DNA of 64,000 nucleotides from NCBI GenBank assembly GCA_028695735.1, contig JAQVIJ010000003.1:62001-126000 (forward strand), read 5' to 3'. Of the stretch, positions 29,560 to 37,285 are shown piece after piece (the stretch's first letter is position 1; each line of letters starts with the position of its first letter). Below the pieces are notes generated by a model. The model ran no database searches, was not told where the DNA came from, and worked only from the letters and a program-made list of their open reading frames with translations. Origin of the DNA: Deltaproteobacteria bacterium. Lineage in GTDB: Bacteria > Desulfobacterota > Dissulfuribacteria > Dissulfuribacterales > DYLC01. The translations under genes were made by a program, and so were the position numbers.

Positions 29560-30021
29560 TTAACGCACCTTGAACTGTTTGCTGAGCTCCCGTGTCAGGT
29601 CCTTTTCCTTCATGGCCTGGCGTTTGTCGTGCTGTTTTTTGCCCTTGGCCAGGGCCAGTTCCACCTTGGCCTTGCCGTTTTTGAAGTAGATGGCCAGAGG
29701 AATGAGGGCATACCCGCGCTCCTTGATCTTGCCTATGAGCTTTCGTATCTCCTTTTTGTGAAGCAGGAGCTTGCGGGGTCGCAGAGGGTCGATGACAGAG
29801 GTGTCCGTAGCATGGGAATAGGGTGAGATATGGGCATTATAGAGCCATATCTCGCCTTCCCTGTAGTCGGCATAGCTGTCTGTGAGATTGCCTCGGCCCT
29901 CGCGCAGGGATTTGACCTCAGGGCCCAGAAGCATGATGCCTGCCTCAAAGGTGTCTTCGATGGCGTAATCATGACGGGCCTTTCTGTTCTGACAGACGAT
30001 CTTTGAGTGTTCCTTTGACAT
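29560..30021 (-). CDS. smpB: SsrA-binding protein
   Basis: 153 residues. SmpB binds tmRNA and brings it to stalled ribosomes for trans-translation. Recognisable parts are [38 protein letters not shown], and the basic C-terminal tail [16 protein letters not shown]. It follows prfB by 8 nt, placing two ribosome-rescue or termination factors together. The tmRNA gene itself is not in the window. Confidence 0.97.
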   Translation of the reverse strand: MSKEHSKIVCQNRKARHDYAIEDTFEAGIMLLGPEVKSLREGRGNLTDSYADYREGEIWLYNAHISPYSHATDTSVIDPLRPRKLLLHKKEIRKLIGKIKERGYALIPLAIYFKNGKAKVELALAKGKKQHDKRQAMKEKDLTRELSKQFKVR

Positions 30022-30029
30022 GGCGGTTC

Positions 30030-31167
30030 TTAGTTTGTGGATTGCTGCGCCTTTTGTTTCAAGTATGCCTCGATGAATGGGTCTAATTCGCCGTCCAATA
30101 CGGCCTGTACATTGCCGATTTCCAGACCTGTTCTGTGGTCCTTTGCCAGTTGATAGGGTTGCAGGGTGTAGGAACGGATCTGGCTGCCCCAGGCGATTTC
30201 CTTCTTGTCGCCGTGAATCTTCTGTTTTTCAGCGTCTTTCCTGGCCATCTCCCTTTCATAAAGCCTGGCCATGAGCATCTTCATGGCAATGGCCTTGTTT
30301 TTATGTTGAGAGCGTTCATTCTGGCACTGCACCACGATGTTTGTGGGCAGGTGCGTGATGCGCACAGCGGAACTGGTCTTGTTTACATGCTGTCCACCGG
30401 CCCCGCTGGCCCTGTAGGTGTCTATGCGCAGGTCTTTTTCATTGATTTCGATGTCGATATTCTCGTCCAGCTCAGGGGCCACGAACACGGAGGCAAAGGA
30501 TGTGTGCCTTCTGCCCGAGGCATCAAAGGGTGATATGCGCACAAGTCGGTGCACGCCTGCCTCTGATTTCAGGTACCCATAGGCATATTCGCCCTCCACC
30601 AGAAATGTCACGCCTTTGATGCCGGCCTCATCGCCTGGCATCTGATCCAGTATCTGGGCATGAAACCCCCTGCGTTCCACCCATCTGAGATACATGCGCA
30701 TGAGCATCTCTGCCCAGTCCTGTGCCTCTGTGCCTCCTGCGCCGGCGTGAATGGTGACTATGGCGTTGGAAGCGTCATGCGGCTCTGAAAGGATGTGAGT
30801 CAGTTCGAAACGTTTGAGGTCATCCCTGAGTTTTTGGATACCTTCCCTGACTTCTGTCAGCAGAGACATATCCCCCTCTTCTTCAGCCATTTCAGTCAGA
30901 ACGAAGAGGTCATCCATCTGGCCTTTGAGCCTTGCGGATGTGTTTTTTTGATTTTCCAGCACAGAGCGTTCCTTGAGAAGCTGACTGTGATTGGGGCTTT
31001 CCCAGAACCCGGGCGCCAGCAGCTCTTTTTCGATTTCGTTCAGCCGTTCAGTGATCTGCCCTTCATCAAAGATAACCTCTTACAATTTCCATATTTTTTT
31101 GAAGATCATTGAGATTTTCTTTGATTTCTTGTGCAATAACTGTAAAATTTTCCGATACGTTTTGCAT
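30030..31167 (-). CDS. prfB: Peptide chain release factor 2, with programmed +1 frameshift
   Basis: About 378 residues when the two frames are joined. ATG 31167 (GAGGTG upstream) opens 33 codons ending GGT-TAT-CTT-TGA at 31066-31068. Skipping one T after CTT continues [17 protein letters not shown] in the main frame to 30030. RF2 motifs are [11 protein letters not shown] (the SPF anticodon-like motif) and [15 protein letters not shown] (GGQ peptidyl-hydrolysis motif). RF2 reads UGA and UAA, so the in-frame UGA autoregulates its level. First gene of prfB-smpB-MBL. A tool that ignores frameshifts would call only 30030-30962. Confidence 0.95.
31066..31080 (-). promoter_or_regulatory. prfB programmed +1 frameshift site
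   Basis: On the minus strand AGAGGTTATCTTTGA. It has a Shine-Dalgarno-like AGAGGT, a TAT codon, the slippery CTT codon, and the UGA stop. It matches the layout of the classical RF2 site; here UGA is followed by T rather than the canonical C. Confidence 0.92.
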
Positions 31168-31199
31168 ATACACCTCAGAGATGATAAAAATGACAGATC

Positions 31200-31358
31200 A
31201 GGAAACTTGGGGAATTGCCCTTTCGCTCACAACTGCGTTGCCCGCCGGCGAAAAATACTCACATACCTGTCTGCGTGCAACGCACAGGCAGGCAGCTGCA
31301 TTTTTCCGCCTCATCGCGCCTTGTTTCTGAACAAAAATTCTAATTTTTCAAGATTCCT
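31200..31358 (+). repeat. MITE-like inverted-repeat element, copy 2
   Basis: About 159 bp between the divergent prfB and sigma-factor genes. Left AGGAAACTTGGGGAATTG and right TAATTTTTCAAGATTCCT are imperfect inverted ends. The core at 31266-31295 starts CCTGTCTGCGTGCAACGCAC, the same as copy 3 in reverse. It ends some 86 nt before the sigma-gene -35 box. Confidence 0.72.
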
Positions 31359-31443
31359 TTAGGATTGGGCCTTCGAAATATTGTAACAAAACAAAATAAC
31401 ATTAAATTCTAAAAAATGAAAGAGAGTTTGGTGCGTTATGTGG

Positions 31444-31471
31444 TTGTAAATGGTTTGGAAGAAGATATAAT
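31444..31471 (+). promoter_or_regulatory. Promoter of the sigma-factor gene
   Basis: TTGTAA (31444-31449), a 16-nt spacer, perfect TATAAT (31466-31471), 35 nt before ATG 31507. Confidence 0.6.
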
Positions 31472-31506
31472 AACAAGTTTGTATTCCTTTGATAGGGGGT
31501 CTTTTC

Positions 31507-32967
31507 ATGACACTTAAAATAACCAAAAAAACCACAGAATATGAGGAAAAGCTCCAGGCAGGCGAAGAATTCAGCTCCGAGATCAAGGAGATTTATTTCG
31601 ATGCAACAGGCACGATAGCGCCGGATGACATCAAAAATACGGAACATGTGGAGAAACTGTTCGAGATCATAGAAAAAAAATCCTTTGAGGAGATTATGGA
31701 TGAGCACCCGCTCAAATTGCGGGGTAAGACTGTCCTGGCCTCTTCATCGGTTCGAGTCATAAGCGATATAACGGCTGACGGCATTGAAATACATGAAGAA
31801 GAGTTCGATGTTGAAACCGAGGTGGCGGCCGTGGATGGAGATGGTCAGGATGTGGATATCCCGCCCGAGGAACTGGTGACCATAGAAAAGGAAGTCATCA
31901 GCGAGTTCGAGGAGATCACCACCACATATATGAGGGAGATGGGGCGTTATGAACTCCTGACTCCGGAACGTGAAGAGCATCTGAGCCGTATCATTCGAGA
32001 TGGTTTTAACGCCATCGTGGATGCCATACTGGAATACTCCGTGGAGGGTTATGCAGACGGATTTCCCGCCATGGAGGTGCTGAAAGAACAGATTATGACC
32101 TGGCGTAGAAGGGATCCCACCCTGAAACCCAAAAAGCACCAGCTAAATCATATGGTTGAGTCTGTAATAGGATTTTGTCACGCCCATTCCCAGGACCAGG
32201 CCCTGCGCGAGTTGATGAATCGAGTACTTGCGCACAAAAAGGAGATAGAGACCGCCAAGAACGAGATGATAAACGCCAACTTGCGCCTGGTGGTGAGCAT
32301 AGCCAAACGGTATATGCATCAAGGGCTTTCCCTGGCCGATCTCATACAGGAAGGCAATTTAGGGCTTATGCGGGCTGTCTTTCGCTTCGATTACACCAAG
32401 GGGAACAAATTTTCCACATATGCAAGCTGGTGGATTCGGCAGGCCATAACCCGTGCGATCCTGGACAAGACCCGTACCATTCGGCTGCCTGTGCACTTTC
32501 TGGAGCTCAGAAGCCAGTTTTTCAAGGCCTATTATGCCCTTGTAAAGGAACTGGGCCGTGAACCCACTCCACCTGAGATATCCGAACGCACAGGCCTGCC
32601 CATAGAGAAGATTCATGCCATCCTTGAGGCATCCCGAGAGCCTGTTTCCCTGGAGACACCGGTGGGAGACGAGGACAGCACCCTGGGTGATTTCATTGAG
32701 AATAAAGAGAGTGCCTCTCCCTACGAGGCGGTGAAGGAAAAGGAATTGGTGGAGCGGGTCAAGGCCATTTTGTCCACATTAAACCCTCGCGAAGAGAAGA
32801 TCATACGGCTGCGTTTCGGCATTGGAGAGGACGGCGAATATACCCTGGAGGAGATCGGCAAGCGGTTCAATGTCTCCCGTGAGCGCATTCGCCAGATCGA
32901 AAAGAAGGCCTTGAACCGTCTCAGACACTCCAGCCGCAAGGACAGATTGAGATATTTTCTGGAGTGA
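31507..32967 (+). CDS. RNA polymerase sigma-70 factor, RpoD/RpoS-like
   Basis: 486 residues from ATG 31507, which follows AGGGGGT by 6 nt. Order of regions: an acidic N-terminal ~135 residues without an obvious region 1.1; region 1.2 ([19 protein letters not shown]); region 2 ([45 protein letters not shown]); region 3; and region 4 ([23 protein letters not shown]). Recognition helices are RpoD-like. The short spacer between regions 1.2 and 2 and the unusual MRAVFRFDY leave it open whether this is the primary sigma or a group 2 paralogue. dnaG and rpsU, frequent rpoD neighbours, are absent. Confidence 0.85.
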   Translation: MTLKITKKTTEYEEKLQAGEEFSSEIKEIYFDATGTIAPDDIKNTEHVEKLFEIIEKKSFEEIMDEHPLKLRGKTVLASSSVRVISDITADGIEIHEEEFDVETEVAAVDGDGQDVDIPPEELVTIEKEVISEFEEITTTYMREMGRYELLTPEREEHLSRIIRDGFNAIVDAILEYSVEGYADGFPAMEVLKEQIMTWRRRDPTLKPKKHQLNHMVESVIGFCHAHSQDQALRELMNRVLAHKKEIETAKNEMINANLRLVVSIAKRYMHQGLSLADLIQEGNLGLMRAVFRFDYTKGNKFSTYASWWIRQAITRAILDKTRTIRLPVHFLELRSQFFKAYYALVKELGREPTPPEISERTGLPIEKIHAILEASREPVSLETPVGDEDSTLGDFIENKESASPYEAVKEKELVERVKAILSTLNPREEKIIRLRFGIGEDGEYTLEEIGKRFNVSRERIRQIEKKALNRLRHSSRKDRLRYFLE

Positions 32968-33022
32968 TTCACTTTGTTGCGAGTGTTGTCAGTCCGTACT
33001 ACTTCTGTTATAAAAAACCTGT

Positions 33023-33109
33023 GCCCGGGTGGTGAAATCGGTAGACGCAAGGGACTTAAAATCCCTCGACCGCGAGGTCATGTCGGTTCGAGCCCGACCC
33101 CGGGCACCA
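33023..33109 (+). tRNA. tRNA-Leu (anticodon UAA)
   Basis: Acceptor GCCCGGG (33023-33029) pairs with CCCGGGC, followed by discriminator A and encoded CCA. Anticodon stem AGGGA/TCCCT has loop CTTAAAA with anticodon TAA at 33057-33059. A long variable arm (about CTCGACCGCGAGGTCATG) marks a class II tRNA, and the T-arm is GTCGG-TTCGAGC-CCGAC. It lies 55 nt after the sigma gene. No clear terminator follows. Confidence 0.96.
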
Positions 33110-33140
33110 TCCTTTATGCTTTATGCCTGATGAACTGCAT

Positions 33141-33167
33141 TTCAGCAATTTTCTGTATGGCCGATAA
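33141..33167 (+). promoter_or_regulatory. Possible sigma-28 (FliA) promoter of motAB
   Basis: GCCGATAA (33160-33167) is an exact match to the sigma-28 -10 element. Eleven nucleotides upstream is TTCAGCAA, a weak match to TAAAGTTT. It lies 53 nt before the motA ATG, where such a promoter would be expected. Confidence 0.5.
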
Positions 33168-33182
33168 ATAACACAGTGTTGC

Positions 33183-33198
33183 TGACAACAAATTGTCA
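33183..33198. promoter_or_regulatory. Inverted repeat between promoter and motA
   Basis: TGACAA-CAAA-TTGTCA, a perfect 6-bp palindrome with 4-nt spacer, just after the presumed motA transcription start. Could be an operator or mRNA hairpin. Short, so chance is possible. Confidence 0.3.
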
Positions 33199-33220
33199 AA
33201 AGGGGTTTTGAGGGTCTGAT

Positions 33221-34081
33221 ATGTTTGCGATCATCGGCATTTTTGTGGTGTTGGGGGCGGTGGTAGGCGGTTATCTCCTGGAAGGAGGTAACCTGCATGT
33301 CATCATTCAGCCCATTGAGGTCCTGATCATCTTTGGCGCTGCAACCGGCGCATTTCTCATATCGTCTCCCAAAAAGGTCGTCGCTCAGGTGGCGGGGAGT
33401 ATCGGTGCCGTGTTCAAAGGCCATGAGATGGGCAAACAGGGCTATCTGGATGTGCTTTTGATGATGTTCGAGTTGTTGAATGTGGCCAGAAAGGACGGAC
33501 TGCTCGCCATAGAAAGCCACGTCAACAACCCCGACGCCAGCCCAATCTTCACAAAGTATCCATCAGTTTTGGCCAACCATGCGATCAAAGACTTCATGTG
33601 TGACAACTTCAAGGCGTTTCTGGCAGGCAATATGAACTCTCACGACCTGGAAAATCTCATGGACATAGATATCGAGGCGCATCACCATCATGCCATGGTT
33701 CCGTCTGAGGCCATCGCCAAGATAGCCGATGGTATGCCGGCCCTTGGTATCGTGGCCGCGGTCCTGGGTGTTGTCTTGACCATGGGCAAGATCAGCGAGC
33801 CTCCGGAGGTGCTTGGGCACAGTATCGGTGCAGCCCTTGTGGGGACATTCCTCGGTGTTTTGAGTGCCTACGGGTTTGTGGGACCAATTTCACAGAACCT
33901 GGCCTATGGCGCCAAGGAACACGAGATACAGCTCAATGTGGTCAAGACCGCCATTTTGGCATGTGCCATGAATTGGCCTCCTGCCATGTCCGTGGAGGCT
34001 GCCCGCCGTGCCATCTCTGGAAGCGAGAGGCCGTCTTTTGAGGAACTGGAAGAGGCCATCAAGGCAGCCAGGCAGAAATAA
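33221..34081 (+). CDS. motA: Flagellar stator protein MotA
   Basis: 286 residues, the E. coli-type length. With MotB it forms the ion channel that drives the flagellar rotor. Four membrane segments are seen: two at the N-terminus (IIGIFVVLGAVVGGYLL, IEVLIIFGAATGAFLI) and two after the cytoplasmic domain. The latter carry the functional proline regions MPALGIVAAVLGVVLTMG and FLGVLSAYGFVGPI. The cytoplasmic loop has charged residues for rotor contact. It follows a possible sigma-28 promoter and precedes motB by 27 nt. Confidence 0.94.
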   Translation: MFAIIGIFVVLGAVVGGYLLEGGNLHVIIQPIEVLIIFGAATGAFLISSPKKVVAQVAGSIGAVFKGHEMGKQGYLDVLLMMFELLNVARKDGLLAIESHVNNPDASPIFTKYPSVLANHAIKDFMCDNFKAFLAGNMNSHDLENLMDIDIEAHHHHAMVPSEAIAKIADGMPALGIVAAVLGVVLTMGKISEPPEVLGHSIGAALVGTFLGVLSAYGFVGPISQNLAYGAKEHEIQLNVVKTAILACAMNWPPAMSVEAARRAISGSERPSFEELEEAIKAARQK

Positions 34082-34108
34082 ACAAAAACCAGAATAAACA
34101 GGCCCATT

Positions 34109-34972
34109 ATGGATAAACAGCCCATTATCATAAAAAAGGTCAAAAAAGGTCATGCCGGTGCCCACGGCGGGGCATGGAAGGTGGCATACGCCGACTTCGT
34201 TACGGCCATGATGGCGTTTTTCCTGCTCATGTGGCTTTTGAACATGACCTCCGATGAAAAAAAGATCAAACTTGCCCTTTATTTTCAGGAATTCAGCATA
34301 TTTGAAAAGGGCGGTGCGCCTGTGGAGACCAGCCCTGTGGGTGAACCTTCGGTCATTCCTCCCATTTTAAACAAGCAGACCACAGGAGAGGCCAGTAAAA
34401 ACAAGGTAAGCGGCGATGAGGCAGGTGATGCCTCTGCGAAAAAACAGCCGGCCCCTGAAGAAAAGCCGCCAGAGGAAGAGGTGACGGACAATAATGTCTA
34501 TATGGACAAGGAGCAGCTCAAGACCGAGCTGACCGCCGTCATAGAGAAGCGGTTGAATGAACTGAAAGACCAGGTGATAGTGGAGACCTTTGACAAAGGG
34601 GTGCGAGTGCAACTCATAGACAAACAGGGCAATCCCCTCTTTGCCATAGGGAGTTCACAGCCCACGGCTGAGGCAAAAAAGGCCTTGCGGGTCCTGGCCG
34701 ACAGCCTGAAGGACCTGCCCAACCGCATAGCCATAGAAGGGCACACCGATTCCCTGGCATATGCAGGCACTCACTACACCAACTGGGAGCTCTCTACGGA
34801 TCGGGCCTCTGCAGCCCGAAAGGAACTGGAGGCAGCCGGTTTGGACCCGAATCGTCTGGTGAAGGTGGCCGGTTATGCCGCAACCATCCCCCTTGTGAAA
34901 GACAAGCCCGATGACCCCAGAAACCGCCGAATCAGCATTCTGATCTTCGATAAACAGGCAAAGGTGGATTGA
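34109..34972 (+). CDS. motB: Flagellar stator protein MotB
   Basis: 287 residues. One membrane segment, AYADFVTAMMAFFLLMWLL, includes Asp29, the ion-binding residue of MotB proteins. A Pro/Glu-rich linker (about residues 70-130) joins it to an OmpA-type peptidoglycan-binding domain with IEGHTDSLAY, STDRASAARKELE and NRRISILI. The pair anchors to the cell wall. Whether it uses H+ or Na+ cannot be told with certainty here. The next gene begins 1 nt later, suggesting read-through into the RdgC-like pair. Confidence 0.94.
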   Translation: MDKQPIIIKKVKKGHAGAHGGAWKVAYADFVTAMMAFFLLMWLLNMTSDEKKIKLALYFQEFSIFEKGGAPVETSPVGEPSVIPPILNKQTTGEASKNKVSGDEAGDASAKKQPAPEEKPPEEEVTDNNVYMDKEQLKTELTAVIEKRLNELKDQVIVETFDKGVRVQLIDKQGNPLFAIGSSQPTAEAKKALRVLADSLKDLPNRIAIEGHTDSLAYAGTHYTNWELSTDRASAARKELEAAGLDPNRLVKVAGYAATIPLVKDKPDDPRNRRISILIFDKQAKVD

Positions 34973-34973
34973 G

Positions 34974-35582
34974 ATGGGGTTTTCAGCCAATGCACTCACT
35001 CTTACGCGTTACAAGGTGATTGACTCATTGCCTCAAGACTTTTGGAATTGGGCGCATGAACGGGTGCTGGAGTATGTGTTTCAGGAAAGGGATGGTTTGG
35101 ATGAATATCGGGCGGGCTGGACTCCCTTTGACAGGCCCTTTCAGACGGACATCTCCCTCACTGACATCTCCTTTGCGGAGTTTCTTGTGCTGGGCATGCG
35201 CATGGATGTCCGCCGTGTGCCTGCTACGGTGCTCAAAAAATACTGCGCCCTGGAAGAAGAACGGGTAAAAAAAGAGCGGGGTTTACAGCGCCTTTCCAAA
35301 AAGATGCTCACAGAGATTCGAGACAACATGCGGCTTCAGCTTCTGTCCAAGACCGTTCCTGTGCCGCATCTGACGGATTTTTTGTGGGATATTCAAGGCG
35401 GGGATGTGTTTTTGTTCAGCAGGCAGGACAGGCTTAGGGCCGCCTTTGAGGACCTGTTCAAGGCCACATTCGACATGGTTCTAAGGCCTGTGGTCCCATA
35501 TTCTCTGGCCGTCTCCCTTACTCAAGGGAATGAAGAGAGGCTTAAGGCCTTGGAGGAGGTGACTGCCAGTGCCTGGATCTGA
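34974..35582 (+). CDS. RdgC-like recombination-associated protein (tentative)
   Basis: 202 residues. The central part, RRVPATVLKKYCALEEERV followed by KMLTEIRDNMRLQLLSKTVP and GGDVFLFSRQDRLRAAFEDLF, has the layout I recognise from RdgC. In that family a conserved K/R-rich helix follows the P-x-x-V region, and then come LLPR-like and self-contact strands. RdgC proteins form rings on DNA and restrain RecA. The match is by pattern only and the protein is shorter than E. coli RdgC (~300). It starts 1 nt after motB with AGGTGG upstream and overlaps the next gene by 14 nt. Confidence 0.5.
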   Translation: MGFSANALTLTRYKVIDSLPQDFWNWAHERVLEYVFQERDGLDEYRAGWTPFDRPFQTDISLTDISFAEFLVLGMRMDVRRVPATVLKKYCALEEERVKKERGLQRLSKKMLTEIRDNMRLQLLSKTVPVPHLTDFLWDIQGGDVFLFSRQDRLRAAFEDLFKATFDMVLRPVVPYSLAVSLTQGNEERLKALEEVTASAWI

Positions 35583-36123
35583 AAACCTTTCATCCGTTGA
35601 CCAGAAGGCCTTTTTGGGCGTGGAGTTTCTGACCTGGCTCTATTTTCAGTCCGAGACTCGGGGCGGGGCCATATATCTGCCGAACAAGGGCGATTGCCGT
35701 GTGGAGTTTGAACGGTTTGTCTGTATGGAGCAGGGAGAGGGGCCCCAGATGGATGTGCTCGTCTGCCGTGGGCTGCAAAGCCGCCTTGCTGAGGTGCGGG
35801 CAGGGCTTCTGGAAGGCAAAAAGATCTCCAGCGCCCACCTGCGCATTGCCTTTGAAGACGAGGAGTTCAGCCTCACTCTATTCGGCAGGACCCTGGACTT
35901 CTCAGGCCTGCGCTTCAAGGGGAAAAAGGCCATAGAGGCCGACAATGACGAGGAAGGGCTTTCCAGAGAGGCGGAGGTACTGGAAAGGGCATACCTTCTC
36001 ACTCAGGCCGTGGAGGTGATGGAGAGGCTTTTTGCCCTGTTTCTTGAAAAAAGGCTGGAGAGCCAGGCATGGGAGGCGGAAAGGCGCAGTTTTCGAGCAT
36101 GGCTATTCAAAAAGGGCGATTAA
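35569..36123 (+). CDS. Uncharacterised partner of the RdgC-like protein
   Basis: 184 residues starting at GTG 35569 inside the end of the RdgC-like gene, so translation is probably coupled. It opens with FLGVEFLTWLYFQSETRGG, continues with a beta-rich middle (AHLRIAFEDEEFSLTLFGRTLDFSGL) and ends in a long amphipathic helix rich in Glu and Arg. I do not recognise a family with certainty, and no catalytic motif is visible. It is probably a fixed partner of the upstream gene. Converges on the dGTPase-like gene with overlapping stops. Confidence 0.7.
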   Translation: MPGSENLSSVDQKAFLGVEFLTWLYFQSETRGGAIYLPNKGDCRVEFERFVCMEQGEGPQMDVLVCRGLQSRLAEVRAGLLEGKKISSAHLRIAFEDEEFSLTLFGRTLDFSGLRFKGKKAIEADNDEEGLSREAEVLERAYLLTQAVEVMERLFALFLEKRLESQAWEAERRSFRAWLFKKGD

Positions 36124-37283
36124 AATCTGCTGGGCAGTTCGCTTGGAATGAGAAGCTCTCTGCCCATGCGCAGAAAATATGCGTCCGTCATGCCTGCAAT
36201 GAAGTCCCGTACGATCTCTGCTGGTTTGCTGTTTTGTATGTAGCTTTCCTGCATGCCGTTTAGAAATTCAGTAAAGATGACGGAGTCCTTTCTTTCGTCC
36301 TTCAGGTCTTGTAAAAAGGCCTCAAAGAGCAGGGTGTAGAGCCGTTCTATCTTGTGGGATTGTGTCTTGATCCTTTTGTTTTTGTAGATGTGTTTGTAGT
36401 TGAACTGTTTTAGGGTCAGAAGGGCATGAGAGATGCGCGGGCTGAAGCGAATCTCGTCCTTGCCTTGGCTTTGAGCGATGAGGTCCTCCACCAGCCTATA
36501 GACTATCTTGCCGTTGGTGTTGCCCAACACCTCTACCACCTCTTGAGGCAGTTGCTCTCGTTCTATAAGCCCTAACCTGATGGCATCCTCCACATCCCTT
36601 CCGATATAGCTTATCACATCTGCCATGCGTACCACGCAGCCTTCCAGGGCCATGGGATAAAGCATGATGCCTCTTTTTTGGCGTTTTTGCTGCATCTCTT
36701 GTTCCAATGTGCTGAAATCCTTGTTTCTTTGGGGCGCTATGGCCTCCAGGTGCAGCTCACCGTCGTGGCACAGGATGCCGTCCAGGGTCTGAAGGGTGAG
36801 GTTGCAGCCCCTGCCTTTCTTTTCCAAAAATCTCAGGGCATGAACCGCCTGCCATGTGTGGCTGAAAAGGCCGATGCCATGGGCCTCACAGAGCCGGCTG
36901 AGATAGCGTTCGCCGTCGTGCCCGAACGGCGGATGCCCTAAGTCATGGCCCAGGGCAATGGCCTCTATGAGGTCTTCGTTTAAGGCCAGTACACGACCGA
37001 TGGTGCGGCCGATCTTGGAGACCAGTTGCACATGCAGGACGCGATGTGTGATGTGGTCGTTGGGGATCAGGGAAAACACCTGAGTCTTGTCTATGTAACG
37101 GGTATAGGCCAGGGAATGCAGAATGCGGTCTGCATCCAGGGCAAAGGCCTGTCGGTGGTCCTCCTGGGCCTGCAGGTCCTCATGCTCCCGAATGGCCTGG
37201 CGGCTTAAGGCTGCCACTAAAGAGAGCCGTTTTTCTTCCTCTTTGTTGAGTCTTGTTTGAATCTCACGGCCGTTTATGGTCAT
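36120..37283 (-). CDS. dGTPase-like HD-domain triphosphohydrolase
   Basis: 387 residues. The HD metal site is visible as HRVLHVQ, then ALGHDLGHPPFGHDGE, and a later Asp in VVRMADVISYIGRDVEDAIRLG. This spacing is typical of deoxyguanosinetriphosphate triphosphohydrolases and their relatives, which remove triphosphate from dNTPs. The N-terminal DADRILHSLAYTRYIDKTQVF also fits. It starts 2 nt after the hybrid kinase gene stop, so the two are co-transcribed. Whether it acts on dGTP specifically is uncertain. Confidence 0.85.
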   Translation of the reverse strand: MTINGREIQTRLNKEEEKRLSLVAALSRQAIREHEDLQAQEDHRQAFALDADRILHSLAYTRYIDKTQVFSLIPNDHITHRVLHVQLVSKIGRTIGRVLALNEDLIEAIALGHDLGHPPFGHDGERYLSRLCEAHGIGLFSHTWQAVHALRFLEKKGRGCNLTLQTLDGILCHDGELHLEAIAPQRNKDFSTLEQEMQQKRQKRGIMLYPMALEGCVVRMADVISYIGRDVEDAIRLGLIEREQLPQEVVEVLGNTNGKIVYRLVEDLIAQSQGKDEIRFSPRISHALLTLKQFNYKHIYKNKRIKTQSHKIERLYTLLFEAFLQDLKDERKDSVIFTEFLNGMQESYIQNSKPAEIVRDFIAGMTDAYFLRMGRELLIPSELPSRF

Positions 37284-37285
37284 TT

